From positions 62,001-126,000 of the forward strand of contig NZ_FXAR01000006.1 of the NCBI RefSeq assembly GCF_900177745.1: DNA of 64,000 bases, written 5' to 3'. Position numbers and translations under genes: made by a program. The stretch is from Corynebacterium pollutisoli. Its GTDB lineage: Bacteria; Actinomycetota; Actinomycetes; Mycobacteriales; Mycobacteriaceae. A model generated the notes under the pieces. That model was given only the letters and a program-made list of their open reading frames with translations. It had not been told where the DNA came from and did no database searches. Below, one piece after another: positions 25,832 through 35,912 of the stretch. How positions within the stretch are numbered: position 1 is the first letter of the stretch; every line of letters starts with the position of its first letter.

Positions 25832-27496
25832 CTAGAACAGGCCGGAGATCTTTCCGTCGGCGCCGATGTCGATCCCCTCGGCCGCCGGGCGCGCGGGCAG
25901 ACCCGGCATGGTCATCACCGCGCCGGTGAGCACCACGATGAAGCCGGCACCCGTGCGCGGGATGAGCTCGCGGACGTGCAGGGTATGGCCGGTGGGTGCG
26001 CCCAGGGCCGTGGGCTCGTCGCTGAAGGAGTACTGCGTCTTGGAGATGCACACCGGCAGCTCATCCCATCCGTTCTCGCGGAGCACCGCCAGGTCCTTGA
26101 GGGCCTTCGGCGCGTACTCGACCTTGTCGGCCCGATAGATCCTCTTGGCCAGGGCCTCGATGGACGCCTCGACGCCGCGGCGGGGGTCGTAGAGGGGGCT
26201 GGACCCCTTGCTGAGGTTGTCCAGCACCACCTGCGCGAGCTTCTCCGCGCCGGCACCGCCGCGGGCCCACACCTCGCACTCCTCCAGCGCCACGTGGTAG
26301 TCCCTGGCCCACGCCCGCATGAACTCCCGCTCGGCCTCGGTGTCGGAGGTGAAGAGGTTGAGGGCCACGATGGGGGTCGCGCCGAACTGCTGGATGTTCG
26401 CCACGTGGCGGGCCAGGTTCTTCACGCCCTCCCGCAGGTGGTCGAGGCTCTCGGTGGTCAGGTCCGTGCGGGCCATCCCGCCGTTGTACTTGAGCGAGCG
26501 GATGGTGGCGACGACGACCACGCCCGCCACGTCGAGGCCCCCGTGGCGGGCCTTGATGTCGAAGAACTTCTCCGCGCCGAGGTCGGAGCCGAAACCGGCC
26601 TCCGTGAGCACGATGTCCGCATGATCCAGGGCGACGCGGGTGGCGATGAGCGAATTGCAGCCGTGCGCGATGTTGGCGAAGGGCCCACCGTGCACGTACG
26701 CCGGGGTGCCGCCGAGGGTCTGCACGAGGTTGGGGTTGATGGCCTCCTTCATGAGCGCGGCCAGCGCGCCCGTGGCCCCGAGGTCGTCGGCGGTGACGGG
26801 CGCGCCGTCGAAGGTGAAGGCCACGGTGAGGCGGCCGAGGCGCGCCTTGAGGTCCTCCAGGTCGGAGGCCAGGCAGAGCACGGCCATGATCTCGGAGGCG
26901 GCGGTGATGGTGAAGCCGGTCTCGCGCGGGGTGCCGTGGGCCGTGCCGCCGAGGCCGGTGATGACGCCGCGCAGGGAGCGGTCGTTGACGTCGAGGCAGC
27001 GCTGCCAGACGATACGGCGGACGTCGATGCCCAGGGCGTTGCCGTGCTGGACGTGGTTGTCCACGATGGCGGCGAGGGTGTTCGTCGCGGCGGCGATGGC
27101 GTGGAAGTCGCCGGTGAAGTGGAGGTTGATGTCCTCCATCGGCACGATCTGCGAGTACCCGCCGCCGGCGGCCCCGCCCTTGATGCCCATGACCGGGCCC
27201 TGCGAGGGTTCGCGCAGGGCGGCGGCGGCGTTGAGTCCGCGCCGGGTCATGGCGTCGGCCAGACCGATGAGGACGGTGGACTTGCCCTCCCCGGCGGGGG
27301 TCGGTGACATGCCGGTCACCAGCACCAGCTTTCCTGCTTCTCGACGCTCAGGCAGCCGCGTGATGTCCACCTTGGCCTTGTGGGGGCCGAAGGTGATGAG
27401 GGCTTCCGGAGGGATCCCCGCCCGCAGGGCGATCTCCGTGATGGGTTCGAGCGTGTGGGCCTGGGCGATGGCGACGTCGGTCAGCGGCTGGGTCAT
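25832..27496 (-). CDS. fhs: Formate-tetrahydrofolate ligase
   Basis: The 554-residue enzyme makes 10-formyl-THF from formate, THF and ATP. The P-loop TPAGEGKST near residue 70, SQGPVMGIKGGAAGGGYSQ, and GNALGIDVRRIVWQR are highly conserved. TAGCCT and GGAGAC precede the ATG, giving both a possible leaderless promoter and a ribosome binding site. It provides one-carbon units for purine and initiator tRNA synthesis. Unusually for this gene, the codons near residues 51-55 (CGT CGA GAA GCA GGA) are rare ones and carry the dispersed motif. Confidence 0.95.
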   Translation of the reverse strand: MTQPLTDVAIAQAHTLEPITEIALRAGIPPEALITFGPHKAKVDITRLPERREAGKLVLVTGMSPTPAGEGKSTVLIGLADAMTRRGLNAAAALREPSQGPVMGIKGGAAGGGYSQIVPMEDINLHFTGDFHAIAAATNTLAAIVDNHVQHGNALGIDVRRIVWQRCLDVNDRSLRGVITGLGGTAHGTPRETGFTITAASEIMAVLCLASDLEDLKARLGRLTVAFTFDGAPVTADDLGATGALAALMKEAINPNLVQTLGGTPAYVHGGPFANIAHGCNSLIATRVALDHADIVLTEAGFGSDLGAEKFFDIKARHGGLDVAGVVVVATIRSLKYNGGMARTDLTTESLDHLREGVKNLARHVANIQQFGATPIVALNLFTSDTEAEREFMRAWARDYHVALEECEVWARGGAGAEKLAQVVLDNLSKGSSPLYDPRRGVEASIEALAKRIYRADKVEYAPKALKDLAVLRENGWDELPVCISKTQYSFSDEPTALGAPTGHTLHVRELIPRTGAGFIVVLTGAVMTMPGLPARPAAEGIDIGADGKISGLF

Positions 27497-27512
27497 GTCT
27501 CCAGGCTAAACG

Positions 27513-28823
27513 TCAGAGGAGGATCGCGCCGAGCCCGTAGGCGAGGAGGACGGACAGGGCGATGTTGACCACGCCCGGGATCATGAAGGGGTGGTCGAAG
27601 ACGAAGCGTCCGATGCGGGTGGAGCCCGTGTCGTCCATCTCGACGGCGGCGAGCAGCGTCGGGTAGGTCGGGAGGACGAAGAGTGCGGACACGGCCGGGA
27701 AGGCGGCGATGGCGGTGAGCGGGGAGACGCCGATGGCCAGCGCGGCCGGCATGAGGGCCTTGGCGGTGGCGGCCTGCGAGTACAGCAGGGCGGCGGCGAA
27801 GAAGAGGACCACGGCGAGCAGCCAGGGGCTGGCGCTGAGGACGTCACCGGCGAGGACCTGGATGTCCTCGATGTAGTGGTTGATGATCGTCGTGCCCAGC
27901 CAGGCGACGCCGAGGACACAGACGGAGGCGGACATGCCCGAACGGAACACCTGGGTCTTGACGATCTCGTCCGCCGGGATGCGGGTGGCCAGGACGATGA
28001 CGGCGGCGGCGCCGAGCATGATCGTCATGATGGCCTCGTTGCGCGGCAGGGTCGGATCGGCGATGAGACCCACCTGCTCGGAGATCGCCGTGGCGTAGAG
28101 CATGACGCCGACGATGGCGGCGAGGAAGATCCACACCGAGGCCTTCGCGCCGGGGCGCGGCTGCCAGTGGCCCTGGCCCTGCGGGGCACGGACCAGTCCC
28201 TTGGCGAGGCGGTCCTGATAGACGGGGTCGTCGAGAAGCTCGCTTCCCATGCGGTTGGTGAGCAGGGCCGTCGGGAAGATCGCCAGGAAGGTGGCGGGGA
28301 TCATGATCCCCAGGAGCGTGAGGTAGCTGACGCCCAGCGGCTCGAGGATCGAGGCCATGAAGACGACGGCCGCGGAGATCGGCGAGGCGACGATCGCCAT
28401 CTGCGAGGCAATGACCGCCACCGACAGCGGCCGCGAGGGGCGCACCTTGCCCTCCTTGGCCACCTCGACGATGACGGGCAGCGTGGAGAAGGCGGTGTGG
28501 CCGGTGCCGGCGAAGACGGTCATCAGCCAGGTGACCACCGGGGCCCACAGGGTGATCTGGCGGGGGTTGCGGCGCAGGAAGCGCTCGGCCAGGTGGACGA
28601 GATAGTCCATGCCGCCGGCGCGCTGCATGGCGGAGATCGCGGCGATGACGCACATGATGATGCCGATGACGTCGAAGGGGATGTCCTCCGCCGTGACGGG
28701 CACGCCGGTGAGGCTGAGGAGGAGGACGCCGAGGCCGCCCGCGAAGCCGATCGCGATGGACCCCAGCCGGGCGCCGAGCGTGATGGCACCGAGGACGATG
28801 AGGATCTGGAGGGCGAGGATCAT
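27513..28823 (-). CDS. Anaerobic C4-dicarboxylate transporter, DcuA/DcuB family
   Basis: The 436-residue carrier has about ten to twelve membrane helices. DcuA/B-type features are the N-terminal LALQILIVLGAITLGARLG segment, HTAFSTLPVIVEVAKEG and SPISAAVVFMASI. It exchanges or takes up fumarate, succinate, malate and aspartate. ATG at 28823 is used because the frame before it reads through a promoter-like region. It follows aspA on the same strand with a strong terminator between them, so it may be expressed separately or by readthrough. DcuA and DcuB cannot be distinguished here. Confidence 0.88.
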   Translation of the reverse strand: MILALQILIVLGAITLGARLGSIAIGFAGGLGVLLLSLTGVPVTAEDIPFDVIGIIMCVIAAISAMQRAGGMDYLVHLAERFLRRNPRQITLWAPVVTWLMTVFAGTGHTAFSTLPVIVEVAKEGKVRPSRPLSVAVIASQMAIVASPISAAVVFMASILEPLGVSYLTLLGIMIPATFLAIFPTALLTNRMGSELLDDPVYQDRLAKGLVRAPQGQGHWQPRPGAKASVWIFLAAIVGVMLYATAISEQVGLIADPTLPRNEAIMTIMLGAAAVIVLATRIPADEIVKTQVFRSGMSASVCVLGVAWLGTTIINHYIEDIQVLAGDVLSASPWLLAVVLFFAAALLYSQAATAKALMPAALAIGVSPLTAIAAFPAVSALFVLPTYPTLLAAVEMDDTGSTRIGRFVFDHPFMIPGVVNIALSVLLAYGLGAILL

Positions 28824-28878
28824 AGTGAAAATCTTATGGTCTGACCATGTATGCCACATAGATTCAGACAGCAGAAAA

Positions 28879-28910
28879 CGCCCGTTTGTGTGGAATCACA
28901 CAAACGGGCG
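28879..28910 (-). terminator. Strong intrinsic terminator downstream of aspA
   Basis: A perfect 14-bp stem (28879-28892 with 28897-28910) around GAAT is followed on the minus strand by TTTTCTG, the T-tract of a classic intrinsic terminator. It ends aspA transcripts just before dcu. Confidence 0.9.
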
Positions 28911-28924
28911 TCCCGCTCACTCCC

Positions 28925-30424
28925 CTACTGATCCAGGTACAGACGACCCCGGAACTCCGGATGCATGAGGTTCTCCTTGCTCAGGACCCGCTCGAGCGTC
29001 TCGGCGTCCATGAGCTCCTTCTCCAGCACGATGTCCTTGACCGAACGACCCGTCTGCGCGGCCTCCCGGGCGACGAGATCGCCGTTGTGGTGCCCGATGA
29101 AGGGGTTGAGATAGGTGACGATGCCGATGGAGTTCTCCACGAACGCGCGGCACACCTCCGCGTTCGCGGTGATACCCTCGACGCACTTCTCGCGCAGCGT
29201 CACCGCGGCGTTGCCGAGGATGCGGATCGACTGGAACATCGCCTCCGCCATGACCGGCTCCATGACGTTGAGCTGCAGCTGCCCGGCCTCGGCGGCCATG
29301 GTGACGGTGAGGTCGTTGCCGAAGACCTTGAAGCACACCTGGTTGACCACCTCGGGGATGACCGGGTTGACCTTGCCCGGCATGATCGACGAACCCGCCT
29401 GGCGCGGCGGCAGGTTGATCTCGTTGAGACCGGCGCGCGGGCCGGAGGACAGCAGACGCAGGTCGTTGCAGATCTTCGACAGCTTCATCGCCGCGCGCTT
29501 GACCGCCGAGTGGGCGTGGACGTAGGCGCCGGTGTCGGAGGTCGCCTCGATGAGGTCGAGAGCGGACTTGATGTCCAGGCCCGTCACCTCCGCGAGGGTG
29601 GCCGTCACCTGGTGGCGGTACCCGGCCGGGGTGTTCACACCGGTGCCGATGGCGGTGGCACCCAGGTTGATCTCGAGGAGGCGGTCCGCGGCATTACGCA
29701 GAACGGCCTGCTCCTCGGCGAGGTTGTGGGCGAAGGCGTTGAACTCGTCGCCCAGGGTCATCGGCACGGCGTCCTGCAGCTGGGTGCGGCCCATCTTGAG
29801 GATGTCCTGGAACTCCCGGCCCTTCTGCCGGAACGCCTTCTGCAGATCGTCCATGTGCTGGATGAGCGTGGTCAGCGAGGCGTAGAGGCCGAGGCGGAAA
29901 CCCGTCGGGTAGGCGTCGTTCGTCGACTGCGACATGTTGACGTCGTCGTTGGGGTTGATGACGTCGTAGGAGCCCTTCTCCTCCCCCAGATACTCCAGCG
30001 CCAGGTTCGCGATGACCTCGTTGGTGTTCATGTTCACCGAGGTGCCCGCCCCTCCCTGGAAGATGTCGATGGGGAACTGATCCATGCATCGACCCTCGTG
30101 GATGATCTGGTCGCAGGCCCACACGATAGCCTCGTGCTTCTGGGCCGGCAGCGTGTGCAGACGACGGTTGGCCATCGCCGCCGCCTTCTTCACCTGCACC
30201 ATGCCGCGGATGAACTCCGGCACGTGGTTGATGGTCGTGCGCGAGATCTGGAAGTTCTCCATTGCACGCATCGTGTGGATGCCGTAGTAGGCGGTGGCCG
30301 GTACCTCCATGTAACCGAGCAGGTCCTCCTCGGTGCGGGTCTTCCGGGCGACGGTGGTCGTCTGCTGAGCTTCGGTGGGCTCAGGGGTGTCGGGGGCTTC
30401 GGGAGCCTTGCTGGTGTCGGTCAA
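28925..30424 (-). CDS. aspA: Aspartate ammonia-lyase
   Basis: The 499-residue fumarase/aspartase superfamily enzyme carries the signature [15 protein letters not shown] and GTGVNTPAG. It converts aspartate to fumarate and ammonia. TTG at 30424 is the likely start, because AGAGGA lies 7 nt upstream. The first 30 or so residues (rich in Pro, Glu and Thr) are an extension beyond the usual start of the family and look disordered. Its product is a natural substrate or exchange partner of the Dcu carrier encoded next. Confidence 0.93.
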   Translation of the reverse strand: MTDTSKAPEAPDTPEPTEAQQTTTVARKTRTEEDLLGYMEVPATAYYGIHTMRAMENFQISRTTINHVPEFIRGMVQVKKAAAMANRRLHTLPAQKHEAIVWACDQIIHEGRCMDQFPIDIFQGGAGTSVNMNTNEVIANLALEYLGEEKGSYDVINPNDDVNMSQSTNDAYPTGFRLGLYASLTTLIQHMDDLQKAFRQKGREFQDILKMGRTQLQDAVPMTLGDEFNAFAHNLAEEQAVLRNAADRLLEINLGATAIGTGVNTPAGYRHQVTATLAEVTGLDIKSALDLIEATSDTGAYVHAHSAVKRAAMKLSKICNDLRLLSSGPRAGLNEINLPPRQAGSSIMPGKVNPVIPEVVNQVCFKVFGNDLTVTMAAEAGQLQLNVMEPVMAEAMFQSIRILGNAAVTLREKCVEGITANAEVCRAFVENSIGIVTYLNPFIGHHNGDLVAREAAQTGRSVKDIVLEKELMDAETLERVLSKENLMHPEFRGRLYLDQ

Positions 30425-30538
30425 GGCGACGTCCTCTCACTGGGTAAGCGGGGTGAATGTAACCAAAAACACTCAAGATTCCATAGTAGCGATTTTGCTT
30501 GATGACGCCGTGGGGCCGCCGGCCCCGGATAAGCGACA

Positions 30539-30572
30539 GGCCCCCGGCCTTCCGTGCGGAAGACCGGGGGCC
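30539..30572 (-). terminator. Hairpin downstream of hisG
   Basis: GGCCCCCGG and CCGGGGGCC enclose a further CTTCC/GGAAG stem. The compound hairpin starts about 17 nt after the hisG stop, with a second GGGGCC/GGCCCC hairpin at 30512-30527 beyond it. It likely ends hisG transcripts. Confidence 0.7.
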
Positions 30573-30588
30573 CGGATGCCTGGGGCAG

Positions 30589-31434
30589 CTAGATACGCGC
30601 GATACGCAGCTCGGAGGCGAGGATGGCCTCGGCGCCCAGCTCGTCGAGCTCGTCCATGACGGAGTTGACGCCCTTGCGCGGCACGAGCGCGCGGACGGCG
30701 ACCATGTCCTCGCGGGCCAGCGGCGAGACGGTCGGGCCGGACAGACCCGGGGTGACGGCGGAGGCCTTCTCGAGGTTCTCGCGGCCGATGTTGTAGTCGA
30801 TCATGAGGTAGTTCTGCGCGGTGAGCACGCCCTGGATGCGGCGGAGCACGAGGTTGTGCTCGGCGGTGAGCTCCAGGTCACGGCGGCCGACGATGACTGC
30901 CTCGGAGGTCACCAGCGGCTCACCGAAGGGCGCCAGGCCCTGCTTGCGCAGGGTATTGCCCGTGGAGACGATGTCGGCGATGGCGTCGGCCACACCGAGC
31001 TTGATGGAGATCTCCACGGCACCGTCGAGGCGGATGACCTCCGCCTCCAGGCCGCGGGCCGCGAGGTCGTTGCGCACCAGGGTCGGGTAGGCCGAGGCGA
31101 TGCGCTTGCCGGCCAGGTCCTCGACGGTCCAGGTCTCGTCGGCGGGGGCGGCGTAGCGGAAGGTGGACGCACCGAAGCCGAGGGGCAGCAGCTCGTCGAC
31201 CTCGGCCCCGGAGTCGAGCGCCAGGTCACGGCCGGTGATGCCCATGTCGAGCTTGCCGTTGGCGACGTAGATGGCGATGTCCTTGGGGCGCAGGAAGTAG
31301 AACTCGACGTCGTTGTTGCGGTCGAAGACGGCGAGGGCGCGGCTGTCGCCACGGCCCTTGTAACCGGCCTCCTTGAGGATTTCCACGGCGGCCTCGGAGA
31401 GGGAGCCCTTGTTGGGCACGGCGATCTTGATCAT
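30589..31434 (-). CDS. hisG: ATP phosphoribosyltransferase (long form)
   Basis: The 281-residue enzyme commits PRPP and ATP to histidine synthesis. [28 protein letters not shown] and [17 protein letters not shown] are characteristic. The C-terminal 75 residues form the ACT-like domain through which histidine inhibits the hexamer. It lies 9 nt after hisE; other his genes are not in the window. Confidence 0.95.
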   Translation of the reverse strand: MIKIAVPNKGSLSEAAVEILKEAGYKGRGDSRALAVFDRNNDVEFYFLRPKDIAIYVANGKLDMGITGRDLALDSGAEVDELLPLGFGASTFRYAAPADETWTVEDLAGKRIASAYPTLVRNDLAARGLEAEVIRLDGAVEISIKLGVADAIADIVSTGNTLRKQGLAPFGEPLVTSEAVIVGRRDLELTAEHNLVLRRIQGVLTAQNYLMIDYNIGRENLEKASAVTPGLSGPTVSPLAREDMVAVRALVPRKGVNSVMDELDELGAEAILASELRIARI

Positions 31435-31443
31435 GCTGAGCTC

Positions 31444-31707
31444 CTAGAGGTTCTTGTAGATGTCGTCGGGGGTCAGCCCGCGGGCGACCATCATGACCTG
31501 GGTCCAGTAGATGAGCTGGCTCATCTCCTCGGCCAGTTCCTCATCGGACTGGTACTCGGCGGCGATCCAGACCTCCCCGGCCTCCTCGATGATCTTCTTG
31601 CCGATATGGTGCACGCCCTTGTCGAGGGCTTCCACCGTTCCCGAGCCCTCGGGGCGGGAAGCGGCACGATCGGTGAGTTCGGCAAACAGGGAGTCAAAGT
31701 TCTTCAC
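31444..31707 (-). CDS. hisE: Phosphoribosyl-ATP pyrophosphatase
   Basis: The 87-residue all-helical MazG-like enzyme catalyses the second step of histidine synthesis. [37 protein letters not shown] carries the metal-binding EExxE...ExxD pattern. It begins with GTG at 31707, with an AATAAT element 8 nt upstream that could be a leaderless -10. It is coupled with hisG. Confidence 0.94.
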   Translation of the reverse strand: MKNFDSLFAELTDRAASRPEGSGTVEALDKGVHHIGKKIIEEAGEVWIAAEYQSDEELAEEMSQLIYWTQVMMVARGLTPDDIYKNL

Positions 31708-31735
31708 GAGGGAGCATTATTCCATGCCACCCCGG

Positions 31736-32428
31736 TTACCGCTTCAGTTGGTGGAACCAGTCCATCACCGTGTCGGCGTCGGCGCCGACGAAATCGTTGC
31801 GACCGTGGAGGGATTCCAGCGTGACGACGCCCTCCGGGACGACGGTGTCGGAGTACCAGGGCAGACCGATGACACGGCACCCGGCGGTCACCGCGGCGGT
31901 CATGCCGGTGAAGGAGTCCTCGAACACGAGGCAGTCCGCCGGGTCCGCCCCGACGATCTCCGCGGCGCGCAGGTACATGTCCGGGGCGGGCTTCGGGCGG
32001 GGGACCTCGTCGCCGGTCACCGAGTCGGAGAAGTACCGCGTGCCGACGGCCCCGATGGAGATGTCCGCCAGGGTCCGCTCGGTGTTGGTGGTCACCAGCA
32101 TGGGCAGGTCGAGCCCCGACAGATCGTCGAGGAGCTCGGTGATACCCGGATTCGGTGCCAACGACGACCGCATGAGCTCGGCCATCCGCTCGTTCATGAA
32201 CGCGCGGAAGCGCGGATGATCGTCCTCGGTGACGTCGATCCCCGCGTGGGTCGCGCACACCCGGACGGTGTGGCGGAAGCTGCCGCCGATCGTGGTCTCC
32301 CGCAGTTCGGGGGTGAGGCGGCGGCCCATGAGCTCACTGAGCTCGTAGGTGAACTGCTCCCACAGGGGCTCGGTGTCGACGAGGGTGCCGTCCATGTCCC
32401 AGAAGATGGCGGCGGGGGTGGTGGTCAC
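31736..32428 (-). CDS. HAD-superfamily hydrolase, beta-phosphoglucomutase-like
   Basis: From GTG at 32428 the protein has 230 residues. Motif I is FWDMDGTLVDTEP, with the nucleophile Asp near residue 11 and the acid two residues on. Motif II is VTTNTE, motif III has RPKPAPDMY, and motif IV is FEDSFTGMTAA. A helical cap follows motif I, so this is a subclass I phosphatase or phosphomutase; the substrate is not known. The GTG lies 4 nt after the stop of the upstream acidic-protein gene, which rules out the longer frame. Confidence 0.83.
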   Translation of the reverse strand: MTTTPAAIFWDMDGTLVDTEPLWEQFTYELSELMGRRLTPELRETTIGGSFRHTVRVCATHAGIDVTEDDHPRFRAFMNERMAELMRSSLAPNPGITELLDDLSGLDLPMLVTTNTERTLADISIGAVGTRYFSDSVTGDEVPRPKPAPDMYLRAAEIVGADPADCLVFEDSFTGMTAAVTAGCRVIGLPWYSDTVVPEGVVTLESLHGRNDFVGADADTVMDWFHQLKR

Positions 32429-32432
32429 GGAG

Positions 32433-32819
32433 TTAATCGATCTCCGGCAGCTCTGCGAGAGCCTCGTCGTCCGCGCCGGTGGCGGCGGAGGCGTCATGGA
32501 TCAGCTCGTTGAGTTCGGCGGTCTCCTCCGGCTCGAGGATCGCGTCGTCGTGCTTCGCGTTGAAGGCCTCGAGCTCGTCGACGGCCGCCTGGACGACCTT
32601 GACCAGCTCCTCGGCCGGCGGGTCGCTGAGCAGATCGAGGGTGTCGAGGAGGTTCTCGAGGATCGTCTTCAGGTCCGGCAGGACGGCCGGATCGAAGGGC
32701 TGGTCCCAGAACTCCCTCTCGTCCTCCTTGAGGTAGCTGCCGGTGGCGAACTCGGTCAGGTCTGCGATGAACTCGTCGACGTTGGACTGGAAATCCCTGC
32801 GGATGCTCATGTCGGTCAT
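32433..32819 (-). CDS. Conserved acidic hypothetical protein
   Basis: The 128-residue protein is strongly acidic, rich in Glu, Asp, Leu and Ala and predicted mostly helical, with no Cys or membrane segment. CGGGGACA precedes ATG at 32819; a second in-frame ATG at 32810 is possible. It sits between mshC and a HAD hydrolase in a tightly spaced operon (15-nt and 4-nt spacings), so it is a real gene. I do not recognise a named family. Confidence 0.75.
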   Translation of the reverse strand: MTDMSIRRDFQSNVDEFIADLTEFATGSYLKEDEREFWDQPFDPAVLPDLKTILENLLDTLDLLSDPPAEELVKVVQAAVDELEAFNAKHDDAILEPEETAELNELIHDASAATGADDEALAELPEID

Positions 32820-32834
32820 TGTCCCCGAAAACTC

Positions 32835-34070
32835 TCAGACCTGCACGCCCAGCAGGGCATCCAGGGCGTCGCGCACCAGTTCACAGGCCCCGTCCTCGGT
32901 CTCACCGCGGGCCGCCCCCGCCCACGTGTCGACGACCGCGAGGGCCCCCGGCGTGTCCAGATCCGCAGCCAGATGGGTGCGCAGCTCCTGCACGAGCGCC
33001 TGCGCGGCGGCCAGGGAGCCGGCCTGGCGGCAGGCGGCCCGCCACGTGACCAGACGGGCCTCGGCGTCGGCGAGGATCTGCTCCGACCAGTCGCGGTCCG
33101 CGCGGTAGTGGGAGGCGAAGATCCCGAGGCGGATGGCGTCGGGCTCGTGCCCCGCCGCGGTGAGTTTGTGCACGAAGACGAGGTTGCCCAGGGACTTGCT
33201 CATCTTCACCCCGTCGAGGCCGATCATGCCGGCGTGGACGTAGTGGCCGGCCATGCGGTCGACGTCCAGCGCGGCCTCGGCGTGCGCCGCGGAGAACTCG
33301 TGGTGCGGGAAGATGAGGTCACTGCCGCCGCCCTGGATGGTGAACGACGCCCCCAGGCGGTTCGTGGCGATGGCGGAGCACTCGATGTGCCAGCCCGGCC
33401 GCCCCGGCCCCCAGGGTGAATCCCAGGCGGGCTCGCCCTCCCGGTGGGCACGCCAGACGAGCGCGTCGAGCGGGTCACGCTTGCCGACGCGGTCCGGGTC
33501 CCCGCCGCGCTCGGCGAAGAACTCCTCCATGGTCGCGCGGTCGTAGTTGGACTCGTAGCCGAAGTTCTCCGTCGCCGCGATGGAGGCGTAGATGTCCGGG
33601 TGCTCGGCGTCGTCGACGATGTAGGCGGCGCCGGCGTCGAGAAGCTTCCCGACGAGCTCGACGACCTCGTCGACGGACTCGACGGCACCGATGTAGTCGC
33701 GCGGCGGGATGACGCGCAGGGCCTCCATGTCGGAGCGGAAGAGGTCGATCTGCCCGGAGCCCAGCTCGCGCCAGTCGACGCCGTCGCGCTCGGCGCGCTC
33801 GAACAGCGGATCATCGACGTCGGTGATGTTCTGCACGTAGTGGACGTCGAGCCCCTGGTCGAGCAGGAGGCGGTGGATTAGGTCGAAGGTCAGGTAGGTG
33901 GCCGCATGGCCCAGGTGGGTGGAGTCGTACGGCGTGATGCCGCAGACGTACATGCCGGCCGTGTCGGAGGCCTCGACGGGACGGACCGTGCCGTCGGCGG
34001 TGTCGTGGAGGGCGAGCGGGACGGACGGGCCGTCGACACGCGGGATGTCAGGATGGGGCCATGAACGCAT
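32835..34070 (-). CDS. mshC: Cysteine:GlcN-inositol ligase MshC (mycothiol synthesis)
   Basis: The 411-residue enzyme joins cysteine to glucosaminyl-inositol using ATP, the third step of mycothiol synthesis. It is related to cysteinyl-tRNA synthetase: [21 protein letters not shown] contains the Zn cysteine and a HIGH-like site, and [11 protein letters not shown] is the KMSKS loop. It lacks the tRNA-binding C-terminal domain. TAAGGT 7 nt before the ATG at 34070 suggests a leaderless promoter. uppP lies immediately upstream. Confidence 0.95.
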   Translation of the reverse strand: MRSWPHPDIPRVDGPSVPLALHDTADGTVRPVEASDTAGMYVCGITPYDSTHLGHAATYLTFDLIHRLLLDQGLDVHYVQNITDVDDPLFERAERDGVDWRELGSGQIDLFRSDMEALRVIPPRDYIGAVESVDEVVELVGKLLDAGAAYIVDDAEHPDIYASIAATENFGYESNYDRATMEEFFAERGGDPDRVGKRDPLDALVWRAHREGEPAWDSPWGPGRPGWHIECSAIATNRLGASFTIQGGGSDLIFPHHEFSAAHAEAALDVDRMAGHYVHAGMIGLDGVKMSKSLGNLVFVHKLTAAGHEPDAIRLGIFASHYRADRDWSEQILADAEARLVTWRAACRQAGSLAAAQALVQELRTHLAADLDTPGALAVVDTWAGAARGETEDGACELVRDALDALLGVQV

Positions 34071-34086
34071 GTCAACAACCTTAGCC

Positions 34087-34962
34087 CTAGACCGGCTGGA
34101 GCACGCCGAAGGCCAGCAGCGCCATCACGGCCAGGCCCACCGGGATGCGGTACGCGGCGAACCAGGCGAAGGAGTGGTGGGCGACGAACTTGAGCAGCCA
34201 CGCGATGGAGAGGTAGCCCAGCACGAAGGTGATGAGCGTGCCGACTCCCAGCTGCAGCGCCGAGGCGGCCTGACCGGCCTGGGGGGCGAAGGCGTCGGGC
34301 AGCGAGAACAGGCCGGAGGCCAGGACCGCCGGGATCGCCAGCAGGAATGAGAACCGGGTCGCGACCTCACGGTCGAGGTTCATGAACAGACCCGCCGAGA
34401 CGGTGCCGCCGGAACGGGAGACACCCGGGATGAGCGCCAGGCACTGCGCGAAGCCCATGATGACGGCGTCCTTCATGTTGAGCTCCTCGAAGGAACGCTG
34501 CTTCTTTCCGAACTTCTCCGCGAAGATGAACACGAAGGAGAACAGCACGAGCACCGTCGCGGTGATCCACAGGTTGCGGGCACCCTCGCGGATGATGTCC
34601 TTGCCGAAGAAGCCGATGACCGCCACCGGCAGGGTGCCCACGATGACCATCCAGCCCATGCGGTAGTCGAAACCGCGGGCCTCGGCGTTGAAGAGCCCCC
34701 GGAACCAGCCGGTGAGGATCTGCCAGATCTCCTTGGCGAAGAACACCAGCACCGCCAGCTCCGTGCCCAGCTGGACGACGGCGGTGAAGGAGGCGCCCGC
34801 GTCGGCCCCGAAGAACAGCTCGGACACGATGCGCAGATGGCCGGAGGAGCTGACGGGCAGGAACTCGGTCAGGCCCTGCACGATCGACAGCACGACGACC
34901 TGCAGCCAGGACATCTGTTCGGTGGCCGCTTGCGCGGAAGCCAGGATGGTCACGTCATTCAC
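34087..34962 (-). CDS. uppP: Undecaprenyl-diphosphatase UppP
   Basis: This integral membrane protein of about 291 residues dephosphorylates undecaprenyl pyrophosphate to recycle the peptidoglycan carrier lipid. The two signature boxes are [13 protein letters not shown] and [14 protein letters not shown], with about eight helices. GTG at 34962 lies 6 nt after TAGCGT on the minus strand, so a leaderless start is preferred; an in-frame GTG at 34953 is the alternative. Its promoter interlocks with that of the divergent aldo-keto reductase gene. Confidence 0.93.
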   Translation of the reverse strand: MNDVTILASAQAATEQMSWLQVVVLSIVQGLTEFLPVSSSGHLRIVSELFFGADAGASFTAVVQLGTELAVLVFFAKEIWQILTGWFRGLFNAEARGFDYRMGWMVIVGTLPVAVIGFFGKDIIREGARNLWITATVLVLFSFVFIFAEKFGKKQRSFEELNMKDAVIMGFAQCLALIPGVSRSGGTVSAGLFMNLDREVATRFSFLLAIPAVLASGLFSLPDAFAPQAGQAASALQLGVGTLITFVLGYLSIAWLLKFVAHHSFAWFAAYRIPVGLAVMALLAFGVLQPV

Positions 34963-34968
34963 CCGGAC

Positions 34969-34985
34969 CACGCTACTACTACTGT
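34969..34985. promoter_or_regulatory. Overlapping divergent leaderless promoters (uppP and AKR)
   Basis: TAGCGT for the minus strand at 34974-34969 and TACTGT for the plus strand at 34980-34985 are only 5 bp apart, with start codons at 34962 and 34993. Both genes would begin transcription at or next to their start codon, so polymerases on one promoter should block the other. Confidence 0.5.
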
Positions 34986-34992
34986 GGACGGG

Positions 34993-35898
34993 GTGAAACA
35001 GCGATTGGTGGGTGCAAGCGGACTGCGTGTCTCGGACCTCGGTCTGGGGACGGGGACCTGGGGTGTCGGCACCGACGCCGCGGAGGCGCAGGTCATGCTG
35101 CGGATGTTCCGGGACGCCGGCGGCACGCTCGTCGACTCCTCCCCCGCCTACAACGGCGGCCGCGCCCAGGAGGTCCTCGCGGCGGTGCTCGCCGACGCCG
35201 CGGTGCCCCGCCACGAGATCGTCCTCTCCTCCTCCGCCGGCGTGGTGCCGGACTCGCCCGTCGGCCGCCGCGTCGACTGCTCCCGCCGGGCGCTCATGCA
35301 CCAGCTCGACGAGACCCTCCGCGTGCTGGGCACCGACCACCTCGACCTGTGGTCGGTCGGTTACTGGGATGAGCGCACGCCCCCGGCGGAGGTCCTCGAC
35401 ACCCTCGACTGGGCCGTGCGCACCGGCCGCACCCGCTACGCCGGGGTGCGCGACTACGCGGGCTGGCAGCTGGCGGTGACGGCCTCCCCGCGGGTCGTCG
35501 CCACGCAGCACGAGTACTCCCTGCTCGCCCGCGGCATCGAGGAGGAGCTCGTCCCCGCCGCCCGCCACCTGGGGGTGGGGGTCATCGCCGCCGCTCCCCT
35601 GGCGCAGGGTGTCCTCACCGGGCGTTACCGCAGCGGGCAGGCCACCGGGGTGCGCGCTGAGGTGCACGCCCGCCTGGGGTACAAGGCCCACACCGTCGTC
35701 GACGCGCTGACCACCGCGGCGGAGGGGCTGGACATCTCCCCCGCCGTCGTCGCCCTGGCCTGGGCCCGCGACCGGGCGGGGGTGGCATCGGCCGTGGTCG
35801 GGGCGTCGCACCGGGGGCAGCTGCGCGAGCTGCTCACCGTGGCGGACACCGCTCTGCCCCGGGCCATCGTCAAGGCACTGGATGATGTGTCGCGCTGA
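34993..35898 (+). CDS. Aldo-keto reductase family protein
   Basis: The 301-residue TIM-barrel protein has the AKR opening [15 protein letters not shown] and the segment [16 protein letters not shown], where Asp and Tyr of the tetrad are expected. The strand-4 His is atypical ([10 protein letters not shown]), so the catalytic Lys/His may be altered. A C-terminal NADPH-binding stretch ([15 protein letters not shown]) is present. GTG at 34993 with TACTGT 7 nt upstream was chosen. Enzyme activity should not be assumed. Confidence 0.75.
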   Translation: MKQRLVGASGLRVSDLGLGTGTWGVGTDAAEAQVMLRMFRDAGGTLVDSSPAYNGGRAQEVLAAVLADAAVPRHEIVLSSSAGVVPDSPVGRRVDCSRRALMHQLDETLRVLGTDHLDLWSVGYWDERTPPAEVLDTLDWAVRTGRTRYAGVRDYAGWQLAVTASPRVVATQHEYSLLARGIEEELVPAARHLGVGVIAAAPLAQGVLTGRYRSGQATGVRAEVHARLGYKAHTVVDALTTAAEGLDISPAVVALAWARDRAGVASAVVGASHRGQLRELLTVADTALPRAIVKALDDVSR

Positions 35899-35912
35899 TA
35901 GGCTCATTAAGC

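Noticed and set aside
28879..28910. TGTG-N6-CACA in the aspA terminator as a GlxR site
   Set aside because: The symmetry is a by-product of the terminator stem, and it lies downstream of aspA rather than in a promoter.
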